DNA of 64,000 nucleotides from Pseudalkalibacillus hwajinpoensis (GCF_039851965.1 NZ_CP156674.1:2728001-2792000); one strand, 5' to 3'; counted from the stretch's first letter, positions 8,771 to 16,622 are shown. Translations and numbers: made by a program. Notes: generated by a model not told the origin, from the letters alone.

Positions 8771-9544
8771 ATGAACCAGGTATATGACCATCTACAGGAA
8801 AAGTGTCGAACCCTCCGTCTCGCAGAGACGGGAAAGAAGCTACCGGAAATTCTGAGAAAAGCAGAAGCTAAAAATTGGACGTACCACGAACTCATTCATG
8901 AAGTATTAAGTTATGAAATTCGTTGCAGGGAACAAAAAAACATGGAAAAGATGATGAAGTGGGCGGATTTCCCGGAGAATTTATCCTTCGAAACATATGA
9001 CCTGAAGGAACAGAATGCCATCGGAGAAAAGCAACTCCATGTGTTACAGGAACTTCATTGGATAGATGAACACTTCACTTTAATTATGATGGGTCCAACT
9101 GGAGCTGGTAAGACACACTTATCTGTCGCATTAGGAATACATGCCGTGGAGAATGGATATCAAGTATCCTTCACTTCAATGAGCCAGCTGATGTACATTC
9201 TGAAGACAAGAGACTATATCAGCAAATCCAAAACTAGATATAAACGCATTGTATCTTCGGATCTCATTATTATAGATGATGTGATGTATATGACATATGA
9301 AGCTCAGGAAGCTCATCTATTTTTTCAGTTTATATACGACTTATATGATAAAGCAGCTTTTATACTGACTTCTAATAAAGGTCCTGGAGAGTGGGGGAAA
9401 TTCCTTGGTGATCCCACTCTCACCACGGCCATTCTAGATAGGTTATTACACCGGAGTGAGATTCTTACATTTGATAAGGAGGCAGATAGTATAAGGATGA
9501 AATATCGGAAAGCAATTTTTGATGCATCACCTGTTGAATCTTAA
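8771..9544 (+). CDS. istB: IS21-family helper ATPase IstB
   Basis: About 257 residues, AAA+ DnaA/DnaC-like ATPase. The Walker A motif is GPTGAGKTHLSVAL and Walker B is LIIIDDVMY. The N-terminal EKCRTLRL-ET..KLPEIL region matches the family. It assembles on target DNA and guides IstA. I chose the ATG at 8771, nine bases after AGGAGG. The frame-open GTG at 8765 is too close to that ribosome site. The stop lies about 60 bp from the right end of the element. Confidence 0.95.
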   Translation: MNQVYDHLQEKCRTLRLAETGKKLPEILRKAEAKNWTYHELIHEVLSYEIRCREQKNMEKMMKWADFPENLSFETYDLKEQNAIGEKQLHVLQELHWIDEHFTLIMMGPTGAGKTHLSVALGIHAVENGYQVSFTSMSQLMYILKTRDYISKSKTRYKRIVSSDLIIIDDVMYMTYEAQEAHLFFQFIYDLYDKAAFILTSNKGPGEWGKFLGDPTLTTAILDRLLHRSEILTFDKEADSIRMKYRKAIFDASPVES

Positions 9545-9592
9545 TTGTGGAAAACTGTTTAATATTATTTGTGGAAAATTGTTTGTTTCTAC

Positions 9593-9619
9593 TTGACGGT
9601 TACAGCTTTCTTGTAAAAA
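9593..9619 (+). promoter_or_regulatory. Possible IS21-end/flank hybrid promoter
   Basis: The right end of the IS carries an outward TTGACG (9593-9598). The flank provides TAAAAA (9614-9619) 15 bp further on. IS21 elements are known to carry outward -35 boxes that make hybrid promoters. The -10 and spacing here are poor, so this is only a candidate for rescuing transcription of the kinase and downstream genes. Confidence 0.25.
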
Positions 9620-9637
9620 AAATTTGGAGTGAGCTAT

Positions 9638-10573
9638 ATGGATAGAGAAACTTATTTGTTTAAGGCTTTTGGATTTATCATAAGAAGTGATTATTATTTT
9701 CAAGAATTAGGTTATTTAATTAATAGAGATAACCAGTTTCCTGAGGATATAAATATTAGAATAGAAGATTTATCCACAGTTTGGAATGAAGAAGGGGAAG
9801 TTGGGAAATTCAAAGTTAAAAAGAATCACACTTTATTTCAGGTGAAAGATACTGCTGTTTTTTGCGTTAAAGATGGTAATACCATATTAGTTTGCCCTTT
9901 CAATGGTACTGAAGAAGATAAGATTAAGCTATATATATTAGGAACTTGTATGGGGATTTTACTTATTCAAAGAGAAATATTACCTCTTCATGGAAGTGCA
10001 ATTTCAATTGAAGGTAAAGTATATGCTTTAGTCGGGGACTCAGGAGCAGGCAAATCAACATTGGCTTCCGAATTTATGAAGAGAGGCTATAAATTACTTA
10101 CCGACGATATTATTCCAGTGTTAATTTCTAATAAAGGCGAATCAATTGTTGTTCCCAGTTACCCTCAACAAAAATTATGGATTGAAAGCTTGCACCAATT
10201 TGGAATGGATTCAAGTCAATATCGCCCACTTTTTGATAGGGAAACTAAATTTGCAGTGCCATTAAAGGATCAGTTCTTTAATAAACCGTTACCTCTTGCT
10301 GGAGTTTTTGAGTTAGTAAAAACGGAACAAAGTGAAGTGGAACTAAACCAAATAACCAAGTTGAACAAGTTACAAACCCTTTTCACACATACCTATCGAA
10401 ATCAAATTATTTCTGGTTCTGATAAGTTGGAATGGCACTTCAAAATAACAACAAAGATTGCAAACGATATATTCCTGTATCAACTCCGACGCCCAGAATT
10501 CCGTTTTTCCGCTGCAGAACTAGCTGATTTAATTATTACTCAAATAAAAGAGGAGGACCTTTTACATGCTTGA
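9638..10573 (+). CDS. HPr-kinase-like lasso peptide tailoring kinase
   Basis: 311 residues. The P-loop GDSGAGKST is at 133-141, preceded by HGSA (about 118) and followed by LLTDDIIPV. This is the arrangement of the HPr kinase/phosphorylase C-terminal domain in PadeK-type lasso kinases. Those enzymes phosphorylate the hydroxyl of the C-terminal Ser of the precursor core, here S41. It lacks the full-length HPrK N-terminal domain context and lies among lasso genes, so carbon catabolite control is unlikely. ATG 9638 follows TTGGAG by 8 nt; the upstream GTG at 9629 overlaps that site. It overlaps the RRE gene by 8 bp. The IS21 lies just upstream and may alter its expression. Confidence 0.88.
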   Translation: MDRETYLFKAFGFIIRSDYYFQELGYLINRDNQFPEDINIRIEDLSTVWNEEGEVGKFKVKKNHTLFQVKDTAVFCVKDGNTILVCPFNGTEEDKIKLYILGTCMGILLIQREILPLHGSAISIEGKVYALVGDSGAGKSTLASEFMKRGYKLLTDDIIPVLISNKGESIVVPSYPQQKLWIESLHQFGMDSSQYRPLFDRETKFAVPLKDQFFNKPLPLAGVFELVKTEQSEVELNQITKLNKLQTLFTHTYRNQIISGSDKLEWHFKITTKIANDIFLYQLRRPEFRFSAAELADLIITQIKEEDLLHA

Positions 10574-10856
10574 TATTAGTGTAAGTAAAGAAAAAAAATT
10601 AGTTCGACAGGTACCAGGAAATATAGCATCAGATATGGATGGCGAAAAAATAATTCTTAGTATTGAGAATGGAAAATATTATAATTTAGGCGATGTCGGA
10701 GGAGAAATTTGGGATCGAATTGCTGATCCAATAAGTATCGAAATATTGATTACAAACTTAATGGAAGAATTCAATGTTCAAAGAGATGTATGTGAAGCAG
10801 ACGTTCATAACTTTCTAGAGCATTTAATAGAAGAGGGTCTTATTAAGGTGGAATGA
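10566..10856 (+). CDS. PqqD-like RiPP recognition element (lasso B1)
   Basis: 96 residues. It holds the winged-helix PqqD/RRE pattern VRQVPGNIASDMDGEKIILSIENGKYYNLGDVGGEIWDRI, then an acidic helical C-terminus (MEEFNVQRDVCEADVHNFLEHLIEEGLI). B1 proteins bind the leader, here around W5-P8, and present it to the B2 peptidase and cyclase. The start overlaps the kinase gene by 8 bp, so translation is likely coupled. A role in PQQ synthesis is excluded by the neighbours. Confidence 0.92.
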   Translation: MLDISVSKEKKLVRQVPGNIASDMDGEKIILSIENGKYYNLGDVGGEIWDRIADPISIEILITNLMEEFNVQRDVCEADVHNFLEHLIEEGLIKVE

Positions 10857-10903
10857 CTAAACACTGATTTCCCGTAGTATTTATTGAAAGGACTAAATGA
10901 AAA

Positions 10904-11344
10904 ATGAGGAAGCTGAAAATATATCTTTCATTGATTAATCAGACGAGAAGCCTCTTACTAGAATCATATTATCATTTAGGGAAGGCACGTTTAGACAAAA
11001 GTGTTTCTTTTTCAAAAGTAGCACCAACACTTGGATTGCAAATGGATGAAACGGATTATGAAATAAATGGGTTACACCAGCAAACCTTAAGAAAGATCTC
11101 ACAATCAATTCACATCATGAGCAAATATACCTTATGGGAAAGCCAGTGCCTGGTAAAGGCTATTGCAGCTATGAGAATGTTAGAAAGACGTGGGATTGAA
11201 AGCACGTTGTACCTTGGAACTGCTAAAGGTGAATCCGGAGAATTAATCGCTCATGCCTGGTTACGTAGCGGCCCTTATTATATTACTGGAGCTGAGGGGA
11301 TGGAGAGGTTTACCGTAGTGGGGAAGTTTGCTAAAAAGTTGTGA
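10904..11344 (+). CDS. Lasso leader peptidase B2 (transglutaminase-like)
   Basis: 146 residues, the usual size for B2. Likely catalytic residues are C82 in WESQCLVKA and H117 in LIAHAWLRSG, the Cys-His pair of the transglutaminase-like cysteine protease fold; the family's Asp is not obvious here. It removes the leader after M19 so that A20 becomes free for ring closure. It lies 47 bp after the B1 gene and overlaps the out-of-register start region of the nucleotidyltransferase gene. Confidence 0.92.
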   Translation: MRKLKIYLSLINQTRSLLLESYYHLGKARLDKSVSFSKVAPTLGLQMDETDYEINGLHQQTLRKISQSIHIMSKYTLWESQCLVKAIAAMRMLERRGIESTLYLGTAKGESGELIAHAWLRSGPYYITGAEGMERFTVVGKFAKKL

Positions 11345-11370
11345 TTATTATAGGACAGAAGGGAAGAATC

Positions 11371-12567
11371 ATGGGTAAATCTGTTAATCTATCTTTAGAA
11401 AATATTCCAAAAGAATTACGATTGATATTGAAGATCCTTAGCTCAGAAAAAATAGAAACTAAATTGCAGTCAGAAGATGATTTATTATCAGAAGTTGATT
11501 GGAATTTATTTGTACAACAGGCAAGACATCATCGTATTTATCCATTGTTATACAAAAAGTTAAAAGGTGTAAGCGATAATAATATCCCACACTTTGTAAT
11601 TGAGAACTTATCACAAAGTTACAAGGAAAATACGTTCAAAATGCTTCATTTAAGCGGGGAAATGGAGAGACTTAGCAGGTCGTTCTTAAATAAGAACGTC
11701 AAGTCATTAAATTTAAAGGGACCGATTCTTGCTCAAGATCTTTATGGTGATGTATCACTACGTACATCAAGTGATTTAGATCTTCTTATTTCAATTAAAG
11801 ATCTTGCCAAGGTGGAAGATTTAATGAAAGAGAAGGGCTATGAAAAAGATGATTATATAGAGACGGTGTTAGGTGATTGGAAATGGCGTCATCATCATAT
11901 AACATACTTCCATCCACAAAAGAGAATCAAAGTAGAAGTACACTGGAGACTGAATCCTGGCCCTGGTAAGGAACCTAGTTTTAGTGAGTTATGGGAAAGG
12001 AGAAGACAAAATAGTTTGACTGGTTCACCTGTATATTTACTTAGTAGAGAAGATTTGTTTTTATTTTTAGCTTCCCACGGTGCACGCCATGGATGGTCAA
12101 GACTAAGGTGGCTTATCGATATGAAGCAGCTGATGGATTATTCTCTTGATTGGGAAAAAGTTTATAAATTATTAAAGAAATTCCACTATTTTTCTATAGG
12201 TGAACAAAGTATTATTCTTGCCACCGAACTACTTGAGGCAAATGTACCTATTCAATTTAAAAATCCGAATAACCATTCAGTAAAGCTTGCAAATGCAGCA
12301 ATTTTTTACTTTGAAAACATGGTTAATTTACACACAGATCCAGTGCCTGAGTATATAGCGAAATATCATAAAAATCACGTATTTACTTTATTGTCATTTC
12401 AGCGAAAACTTTTATTTCTGCTTAGTTTATTTTATCCGTATCCTGAGGATATGGAGACGCTGCCGCTACCCAAAACTATCCATTTTCTATATTTCCCATT
12501 ACGACCACTTTTATGGGGCTGGAGAAAGTTGAAGGCAGTATTACCCCAAAGGGGGACCGCTCTATGA
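11371..12567 (+). CDS. Nucleotidyltransferase-family lasso tailoring protein
   Basis: About 398 residues, NTP_transf_5-type. The key block is LKGPILAQDLYGDVSLRTSSDLDLLI, with the D-x-D metal motif of the polymerase-beta-like fold. A later HGARHGWSRLRWLIDMKQL matches the family's second conserved part. Such genes accompany HPr-kinase-like enzymes in Bacillales lasso clusters and are thought to modify the phosphorylated peptide further; for the pseudomycoidin cluster I recall sugar addition, but I cannot verify that here. ATG 11371 has AGAAGGGAAG just upstream; the open GTG at 11341 overlaps the B2 gene. It overlaps the exporter by ATGA. A paralogue lies at 19185. Confidence 0.8.
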   Translation: MGKSVNLSLENIPKELRLILKILSSEKIETKLQSEDDLLSEVDWNLFVQQARHHRIYPLLYKKLKGVSDNNIPHFVIENLSQSYKENTFKMLHLSGEMERLSRSFLNKNVKSLNLKGPILAQDLYGDVSLRTSSDLDLLISIKDLAKVEDLMKEKGYEKDDYIETVLGDWKWRHHHITYFHPQKRIKVEVHWRLNPGPGKEPSFSELWERRRQNSLTGSPVYLLSREDLFLFLASHGARHGWSRLRWLIDMKQLMDYSLDWEKVYKLLKKFHYFSIGEQSIILATELLEANVPIQFKNPNNHSVKLANAAIFYFENMVNLHTDPVPEYIAKYHKNHVFTLLSFQRKLLFLLSLFYPYPEDMETLPLPKTIHFLYFPLRPLLWGWRKLKAVLPQRGTAL

Positions 12568-14351
12568 GTAGCATTTTTTATTTTTTAAAGCAAATCCATC
12601 AATATTCTGGGAAAGTAATGTATGTCAACCTTATAGCATTGATGCTTATTGGTTTGCTTGAAGGTGTGGGAATTCTTTTGCTCATTCCATTAATTGGTAT
12701 GACTGGTATTGTTGAAATAGATGTTGAAAATATTCCTTTCTCAGCGGTTTTTTGGTTTCTTGAAGGGATTCCAGCTCACTTGGGCTTACCTCTTATACTT
12801 GGATTTTTTATTGTGCTTGTTATTAGTCAGCATATCGTTCAACGACAAGTTACGATTCGGAATACAACTATAAATCAAGGTTTTCTTAGGCATATTCGGA
12901 TAGAAACCTATAGAAGAGTACTTCATTCTAATTGGGGATTTTTTGTTAAGAAAAGAAAGTCAGATCTTATTAATATATTATTATCTGAAGTAGCCAGGGC
13001 AAGTGCTGGTACGAACTCATTACTCCAATTTTTATCTTCTCTTATTCTCACTTCTATTCAAATTGGACTAGCATTTCTTCTAGCACCGACTATAACTAGT
13101 TTTGTTTTGTTATGTGGAGTTATTCTCATTTTTTTCAACCGAAAATTCCTTAAGCGTTCTCTTGCACTTGGAAATCGTAATTACGAACATGCCAGAAGTT
13201 ATATGGCAGGCATTACCGACCACATTAACGGCATTAAAGATGTCAAAAGCAATACACTGGAACAGTCACGAATGAACTGGTTTAACGGTATAACTGAAAA
13301 AATGCAGAATGAGCAAATTGAATATACTAAATTGAAAACAACGTCGCAATTATATTATAAAGCTGCTTCTGCTATTTTAATTGCGGTATTTATTTATATG
13401 GCAATTAATTTGTTTAACGCCCAGGTTGGACAGCTAACATTAATCATTGTGATTTTCTCAAGACTTTGGCCAAGGGTTGCTGGAATTCAAGCCTCTATGG
13501 AACAAATCGCAACAACGCTTCCTTCTTTTAAGGCAGTTAAGGCTCTACAGCATGAATGCGATGAAGCAATGGAATATAATGTCAGTGAGAGTACGATTAA
13601 ACCAATCAACTTTAAAGAAGAAATCGAATGTCGAAACATTTACTTTCGTTACAGTAATGACGGACCTTATGCCTTGAAAAATGTGAACCTCATGATTCCT
13701 GCTAATAAAATGACTGCGTTTGTTGGACGATCTGGGGCTGGGAAAAGTACGTTAATTGATTTGTTGATGGGATTGAACCAGCCAGAAAAAGGGGAGGTCC
13801 TTATTGACGGTGTTGCTTTGAAGAGCGAGCACCTCTTATCGCTTAGGCGTTCCATAAGTTATGTTGCACAGGACCCGTTTCTTTTCAATACGACGATACG
13901 CGAGAACCTTCTATTAGTTGCACCTGAATCTAGTGATGAAGATTTATGGGAATCGCTTGAGTTTTCGTCTGCTGCAGAATTTGTAAAGAAGCTACCAGAA
14001 GGTCTTGATTCACTAATTGGAGATAGAGGAATCAAGCTGTCTGGGGGAGAAAGGCAACGTCTTGTACTTGCACGTGCTATTCTTAGGAAACCTACGATCC
14101 TCGTTTTAGATGAAGCAACTAGTGCCCTGGATACAGAGAATGAAGCTAAGATTAAAGGAGCACTCGATCGGTTGAAAGGTAAAATGACGATAGTGGTTAT
14201 TGCCCATCGTTTATCAACTATTCGAAATGCTGATCAGGTTGTTGTGCTTGAGGAAGGTGAGGTTATTCAAAAAGGTGGTTTTAATCAGCTTGCGAATGAG
14301 AAACGGAATGTGTTCAGTCAGCTACTACAGAATCAGGTGAAGGCGACTTAA
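12564..14351 (+). CDS. ABC exporter for the lasso peptide (D protein)
   Basis: About 595 residues: six-helix membrane domain, then one ATPase domain. Walker A is GRSGAGKSTLID, the signature is LSGGERQRLVLARA, Walker B is ILVLDEATSALD and the H-loop is IAHRLSTI. All catalytic residues are present, so a homodimer is expected. No peptidase C39 domain is present, consistent with a separate B2 peptidase. It likely exports the mature peptide and gives self-protection. ATG 12564 shares ATGA with the previous stop and follows GGGGGA. It ends the core biosynthetic run. Confidence 0.9.
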   Translation: MSSIFYFLKQIHQYSGKVMYVNLIALMLIGLLEGVGILLLIPLIGMTGIVEIDVENIPFSAVFWFLEGIPAHLGLPLILGFFIVLVISQHIVQRQVTIRNTTINQGFLRHIRIETYRRVLHSNWGFFVKKRKSDLINILLSEVARASAGTNSLLQFLSSLILTSIQIGLAFLLAPTITSFVLLCGVILIFFNRKFLKRSLALGNRNYEHARSYMAGITDHINGIKDVKSNTLEQSRMNWFNGITEKMQNEQIEYTKLKTTSQLYYKAASAILIAVFIYMAINLFNAQVGQLTLIIVIFSRLWPRVAGIQASMEQIATTLPSFKAVKALQHECDEAMEYNVSESTIKPINFKEEIECRNIYFRYSNDGPYALKNVNLMIPANKMTAFVGRSGAGKSTLIDLLMGLNQPEKGEVLIDGVALKSEHLLSLRRSISYVAQDPFLFNTTIRENLLLVAPESSDEDLWESLEFSSAAEFVKKLPEGLDSLIGDRGIKLSGGERQRLVLARAILRKPTILVLDEATSALDTENEAKIKGALDRLKGKMTIVVIAHRLSTIRNADQVVVLEEGEVIQKGGFNQLANEKRNVFSQLLQNQVKAT

Positions 14352-14382
14352 TAATTGAATTGTGAATGGTGGGCGATCGTCA

Positions 14383-15381
14383 TTGAAAAAACGACGCTGG
14401 AAGATGTTGATGGTGGGAACCTCTTTAATACTGACTTTTTCTATTGTTCTATATACCTTTTGGGATAACAATCGTCTTATCATTGTGAAGGAAAATATTT
14501 TAATAGAGAATCTACCTGATGAATTTGAGGGCTTCACCATTCTCCAGGTAACGGATCTTCATGAAAAGGAATTTGGCAACAATAATAAGAAGTTGCTAGA
14601 TGCTATTAACTCGGTAGACTATAATGCAATTGTTTTTACAGGTGATGTTTTAGATAGTCTGGAGAGTAAGAATTATGATTATTTTTACACTTTACTTGAT
14701 GGAATTAAAAATAAAGAGAATGCTTTCTTTACTCCAGGTAACACGGATCCCGAAATCTATGGATTAGATTTAAAAGGTAATCTTATGAAAAACGAGTTTG
14801 TTACTGGGATGGAGAAGAGGGGAGTGAAGCTTCTTGAAAGCATTGAATCAATCAATAATCAAGAAGCCAAACTCTATTTGGCGGATTTTGAAATGTCTCT
14901 TATGACTTCTGATGCTGTAAGACAAGATTATAATGGGAAAGTGCGACCGAAGTATGCGGTACTTCCTGAATATAGCGCATATGAGAGTACCCTGGTCGAT
15001 AGAATTAGCGTTATTGATGAATTAAATGATTCAGATGTTTTAATCGCTCTAAATCACTATCCAGTCATTGATGCTAGAGTTGATTATATTAAGAAGCAGA
15101 AAGACTATGAATTTAGAAAATATGATCTAATCATCGCTGGTCACTACCATGGAGGTCAAATTCGTATTCCTTTTCTGGGTGCTTTATTTGTACCTGAGCC
15201 CTGGTATAATAATGGAGGGATATTGCCTCCACAAGATCGTGTAAAAGGCTTCTGGGAGTATAAAGGGACAAAGCAGTATGTCAGTGCAGGACTTGGCAGT
15301 AGCGACGCAATTTCGGTTATGAATTTCAGGTTATTTAATACTCCAGAAATTAATGTTCTTAGTTTAACTGGAGGAGAATGA
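14383..15381 (+). CDS. Membrane-anchored metallophosphoesterase
   Basis: 332 residues with an N-terminal membrane helix, so the catalytic domain probably faces outside. Calcineurin-like motifs appear in order: DLH (about 58-60), GDVLD (about 87), GNTD in place of GNHD (about 119), NHYP and GHYHGGQIRIP. This is the YkuE/UDP-diacylglucosamine-hydrolase-like group. The start is uncertain: TTG 14383 after GGTGGGCG, or GTG 14362 with no clear ribosome site. It follows the exporter by about 30 bp and precedes a strong terminator, so it belongs to the lasso operon. With a kinase in the same operon, an extracytoplasmic phosphatase acting on the peptide or on a lipid target is possible. That is inference. 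Confidence 0.75.
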   Translation: MKKRRWKMLMVGTSLILTFSIVLYTFWDNNRLIIVKENILIENLPDEFEGFTILQVTDLHEKEFGNNNKKLLDAINSVDYNAIVFTGDVLDSLESKNYDYFYTLLDGIKNKENAFFTPGNTDPEIYGLDLKGNLMKNEFVTGMEKRGVKLLESIESINNQEAKLYLADFEMSLMTSDAVRQDYNGKVRPKYAVLPEYSAYESTLVDRISVIDELNDSDVLIALNHYPVIDARVDYIKKQKDYEFRKYDLIIAGHYHGGQIRIPFLGALFVPEPWYNNGGILPPQDRVKGFWEYKGTKQYVSAGLGSSDAISVMNFRLFNTPEINVLSLTGGE

Positions 15382-15383
15382 GT

Positions 15384-15417
15384 AAAAAGTCTGATCTTAA
15401 CAGGTGAGACTTTTTTT
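15384..15417 (+). terminator. Intrinsic terminator ending the lasso operon
   Basis: Arms AAAAAGTCT (15384-15392) and AGACTTTTT (15407-15415) are followed by further T residues. It starts three bases after the metallophosphoesterase stop and separates the two RiPP operons. Confidence 0.85.
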
Positions 15418-15442
15418 GTGTTGTATTAAATATTTTCATTTT

Positions 15443-15475
15443 GTTCTTTAACAAGAACGATACGTGTTGTATAAT
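15443..15475 (+). promoter_or_regulatory. Promoter of second RiPP operon with 16-bp dyad, copy c
   Basis: The dyad GTTCTT-TAAC-AAGAAC (15443-15458) has perfect 6-bp arms. It covers a -35-like TTAACA (15448-15453), 16 bp before a consensus TATAAT (15470-15475). An operator over the -35 suggests repression, or an activator bound at the -35. The geometry is the same as copies a and b. Confidence 0.65.
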
Positions 15476-15552
15476 CAAATTAATCGGAGCAGCAGTATAG
15501 TGCTTTATTTTTTGTGCTGGTAGATTGATGGAGTAATGAGCTCTGTAAGTTT

Positions 15553-15568
15553 GTTCTTTATATTGAAC
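15553..15568 (+). promoter_or_regulatory. 16-bp dyad GTTCTT-N4-TTGAAC, copy d, at the ribosome site
   Basis: It lies exactly 110 bp after copy c and just before AAGGAGGG of the second precursor. In RNA, TTGTTC and GAACAA could also pair across eight bases next to the ribosome site, so it may act as DNA operator or as leader hairpin. Confidence 0.4.
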
Positions 15569-15583
15569 AAGGAGGGTGAAGGT

Positions 15584-15775
15584 ATGAAGAAACAAGAAAA
15601 AGTAGTTCAAAAGTATGGAAGTCCAAAAGTGATGACTCATCAGGTCATTCGGTTTGAAACTTCACAAAGCTGGAATAAAGGACACGGCCCTGTTTCGGGG
15701 GACGACGGAAACAGTAATGGTGGCAATTATCCTCATGATCCTTACACCCCAAAGAAGCCACACAAGAACAAATAA
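15584..15775 (+). CDS. Putative RiPP precursor, Gly/Asn/Pro-rich C-terminus (63 aa)
   Basis: ATG 15584 follows AAGGAGGGTGAAGGT. The basic leader contains K10-Y11-G-S-P14, the YxxP motif read by RRE proteins, then H19-QVIRFETSQSW. The C-terminal half (33-63) starts GHGPVSGDDG, is rich in Gly, Asn, Asp and His, and ends with Pro/Lys/His (YTPKKPHKNK). There is no membrane segment. It is followed by a hairpin and by kinase, RRE, peptidase, exporter and nucleotidyltransferase genes, so a modified, exported peptide is likely. If cut before G33, D40 or D41 would be ring positions 8 or 9, allowing a lasso. However, the residue at -2 is Asn, not Thr, and no cyclase is encoded in this operon. T26 at -2 would leave no acidic ring residue. 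I do not recognise the family. Confidence 0.7.
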   Translation: MKKQEKVVQKYGSPKVMTHQVIRFETSQSWNKGHGPVSGDDGNSNGGNYPHDPYTPKKPHKNK

Positions 15776-15781
15776 TTATCG

Positions 15782-15810
15782 AGAGGTTAATGGAATATCT
15801 ATTAACCTCT
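15782..15810 (+). terminator. Hairpin between second precursor and kinase gene
   Basis: Arms AGAGGTTAAT (15782-15791) and ATTAACCTCT (15801-15810) match perfectly over 10 bp, loop of nine. No T tract follows, so it more likely protects the precursor mRNA end or attenuates than terminates fully. Same placement as the hairpin at 7052. Confidence 0.6.
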
Positions 15811-15845
15811 TATGAACACAGCACATCTAATAAAGGAGATCTAAT

Positions 15846-16622
15846 ATGGGGAACATTTCCTTTGAAATTGGAGATCATATTTTTGTGATTCAAAATAAAT
15901 TAGTTAAACCGATGAAGATATTATCAATAAAAAGTAGAAGAGTTAATGAAGTGAAAGCACCTGACATGGTGATTAGATTAGAAGATAATTACGGCATCCC
16001 TTTCATAGACTACGACGTCAAAATCATAAAAGACCACACGAAAATAACCTATCAACGCTCAGATTACTTAATCGAAGTTGATCCAGATTACAAAGAAGCC
16101 ACCCTATATGTTCACGATGAACTTGCTTTAAAACATGCCCTGATGAATTTATACAGCTCTTTCATCGTCCATCACAACTGGGGGCTTCTCATCCATTCCT
16201 CCTGCGCAATTGAAAAGGGGAAAGCACACATCTTTTCCGGACAATCTGGAGCGGGTAAATCAACTGCAGCTAAGCTATCACATCCTCGCGAATTACTTTC
16301 CGATGAAGCGTCCATCCTTAAAATTACTGATCAAGGTGTAACTGTTTATAATTCACCTTTTAATAGTGAACTAGATTCGAGTGATTTAGAAGAAGCTTCA
16401 TTAGCAAGTATCCAACTCTTACATCAATCACTTTCAAATCGAAGAGAGAAGATATCCAAATCTGATGCATTGCTTCAGTTAATTGATAAAGTTTTCTATT
16501 AGGAACACAGTCATGAAGAGACAAGGAGAATTTTTCAAAAACTTCAGCAGCTCGTTTCGAATGTTCCAGTCTACAACCTCTATTTTCAAAAGAATAATTC
16601 GTTCTGGGAGTTGATTTCTTAA
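15846..16622 (+). pseudogene. HPr-kinase-like gene with in-frame TAG
   Basis: The first 218 codons show HSS (about 117), P-loop GQSGAGKST (132-140) and LLSDEASIL, the HPrK C-terminal fold of RiPP kinases. Codon 219 is TAG (16500-16502). The same frame then continues for 39 sense codons (EHSHEETRRIFQ, then VPVYNLYFQKNNSFWELIS), which look like the missing end. The TAA at 16620-16622 overlaps the next ATG as TAATG, normal operon coupling. So the original protein had 258 residues and one base change truncated it. The catalytic core survives in the 218-residue product, so residual activity is possible. A read error or read-through cannot be excluded. Start ATG follows AAAGGAG. Confidence 0.8.

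Larger units (their letters stand above)
7079..9604 (+). mobile_element. Intact IS21-family insertion sequence with 5-bp target duplication
   Basis: 2526 bp. The left end starts TGTAAACG. The right end finishes CGGTTACA, which reads TGTAACCG on the other strand. The two 50-bp ends align without gaps, most strongly over the inner 29 bases (AACA-TTTT-CACAA ... TAAACAG), and each carries internal sub-repeats, as usual for IS21. The flanking direct repeat GCTTT (7074-7078 and 9605-9609) is the target duplication. istA and istB are both full length. The insertion splits the lasso operon between the precursor hairpin and the kinase gene, and the short clean duplication suggests it is recent. Confidence 0.92.

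Noticed and set aside
8629..8895. Minus-strand ORF across the istA/istB junction
   Set aside because: Shadow of two well-supported transposition genes.
9638..10573. HPr kinase/phosphorylase of carbon catabolite control
   Set aside because: Sits between lasso genes, overlaps the RRE gene and resembles the tailoring-kinase layout rather than housekeeping hprK.
10566..10856. PQQ biosynthesis protein PqqD
   Set aside because: No other PQQ genes; the context is a lasso operon, so it is an RRE.
15584..15775. Firm call of the second precursor as a lasso peptide
   Set aside because: No Thr at -2 for a core starting at G33, no ring acid for a core after T26-S27, and no cyclase in the operon. Kept as an unknown RiPP.
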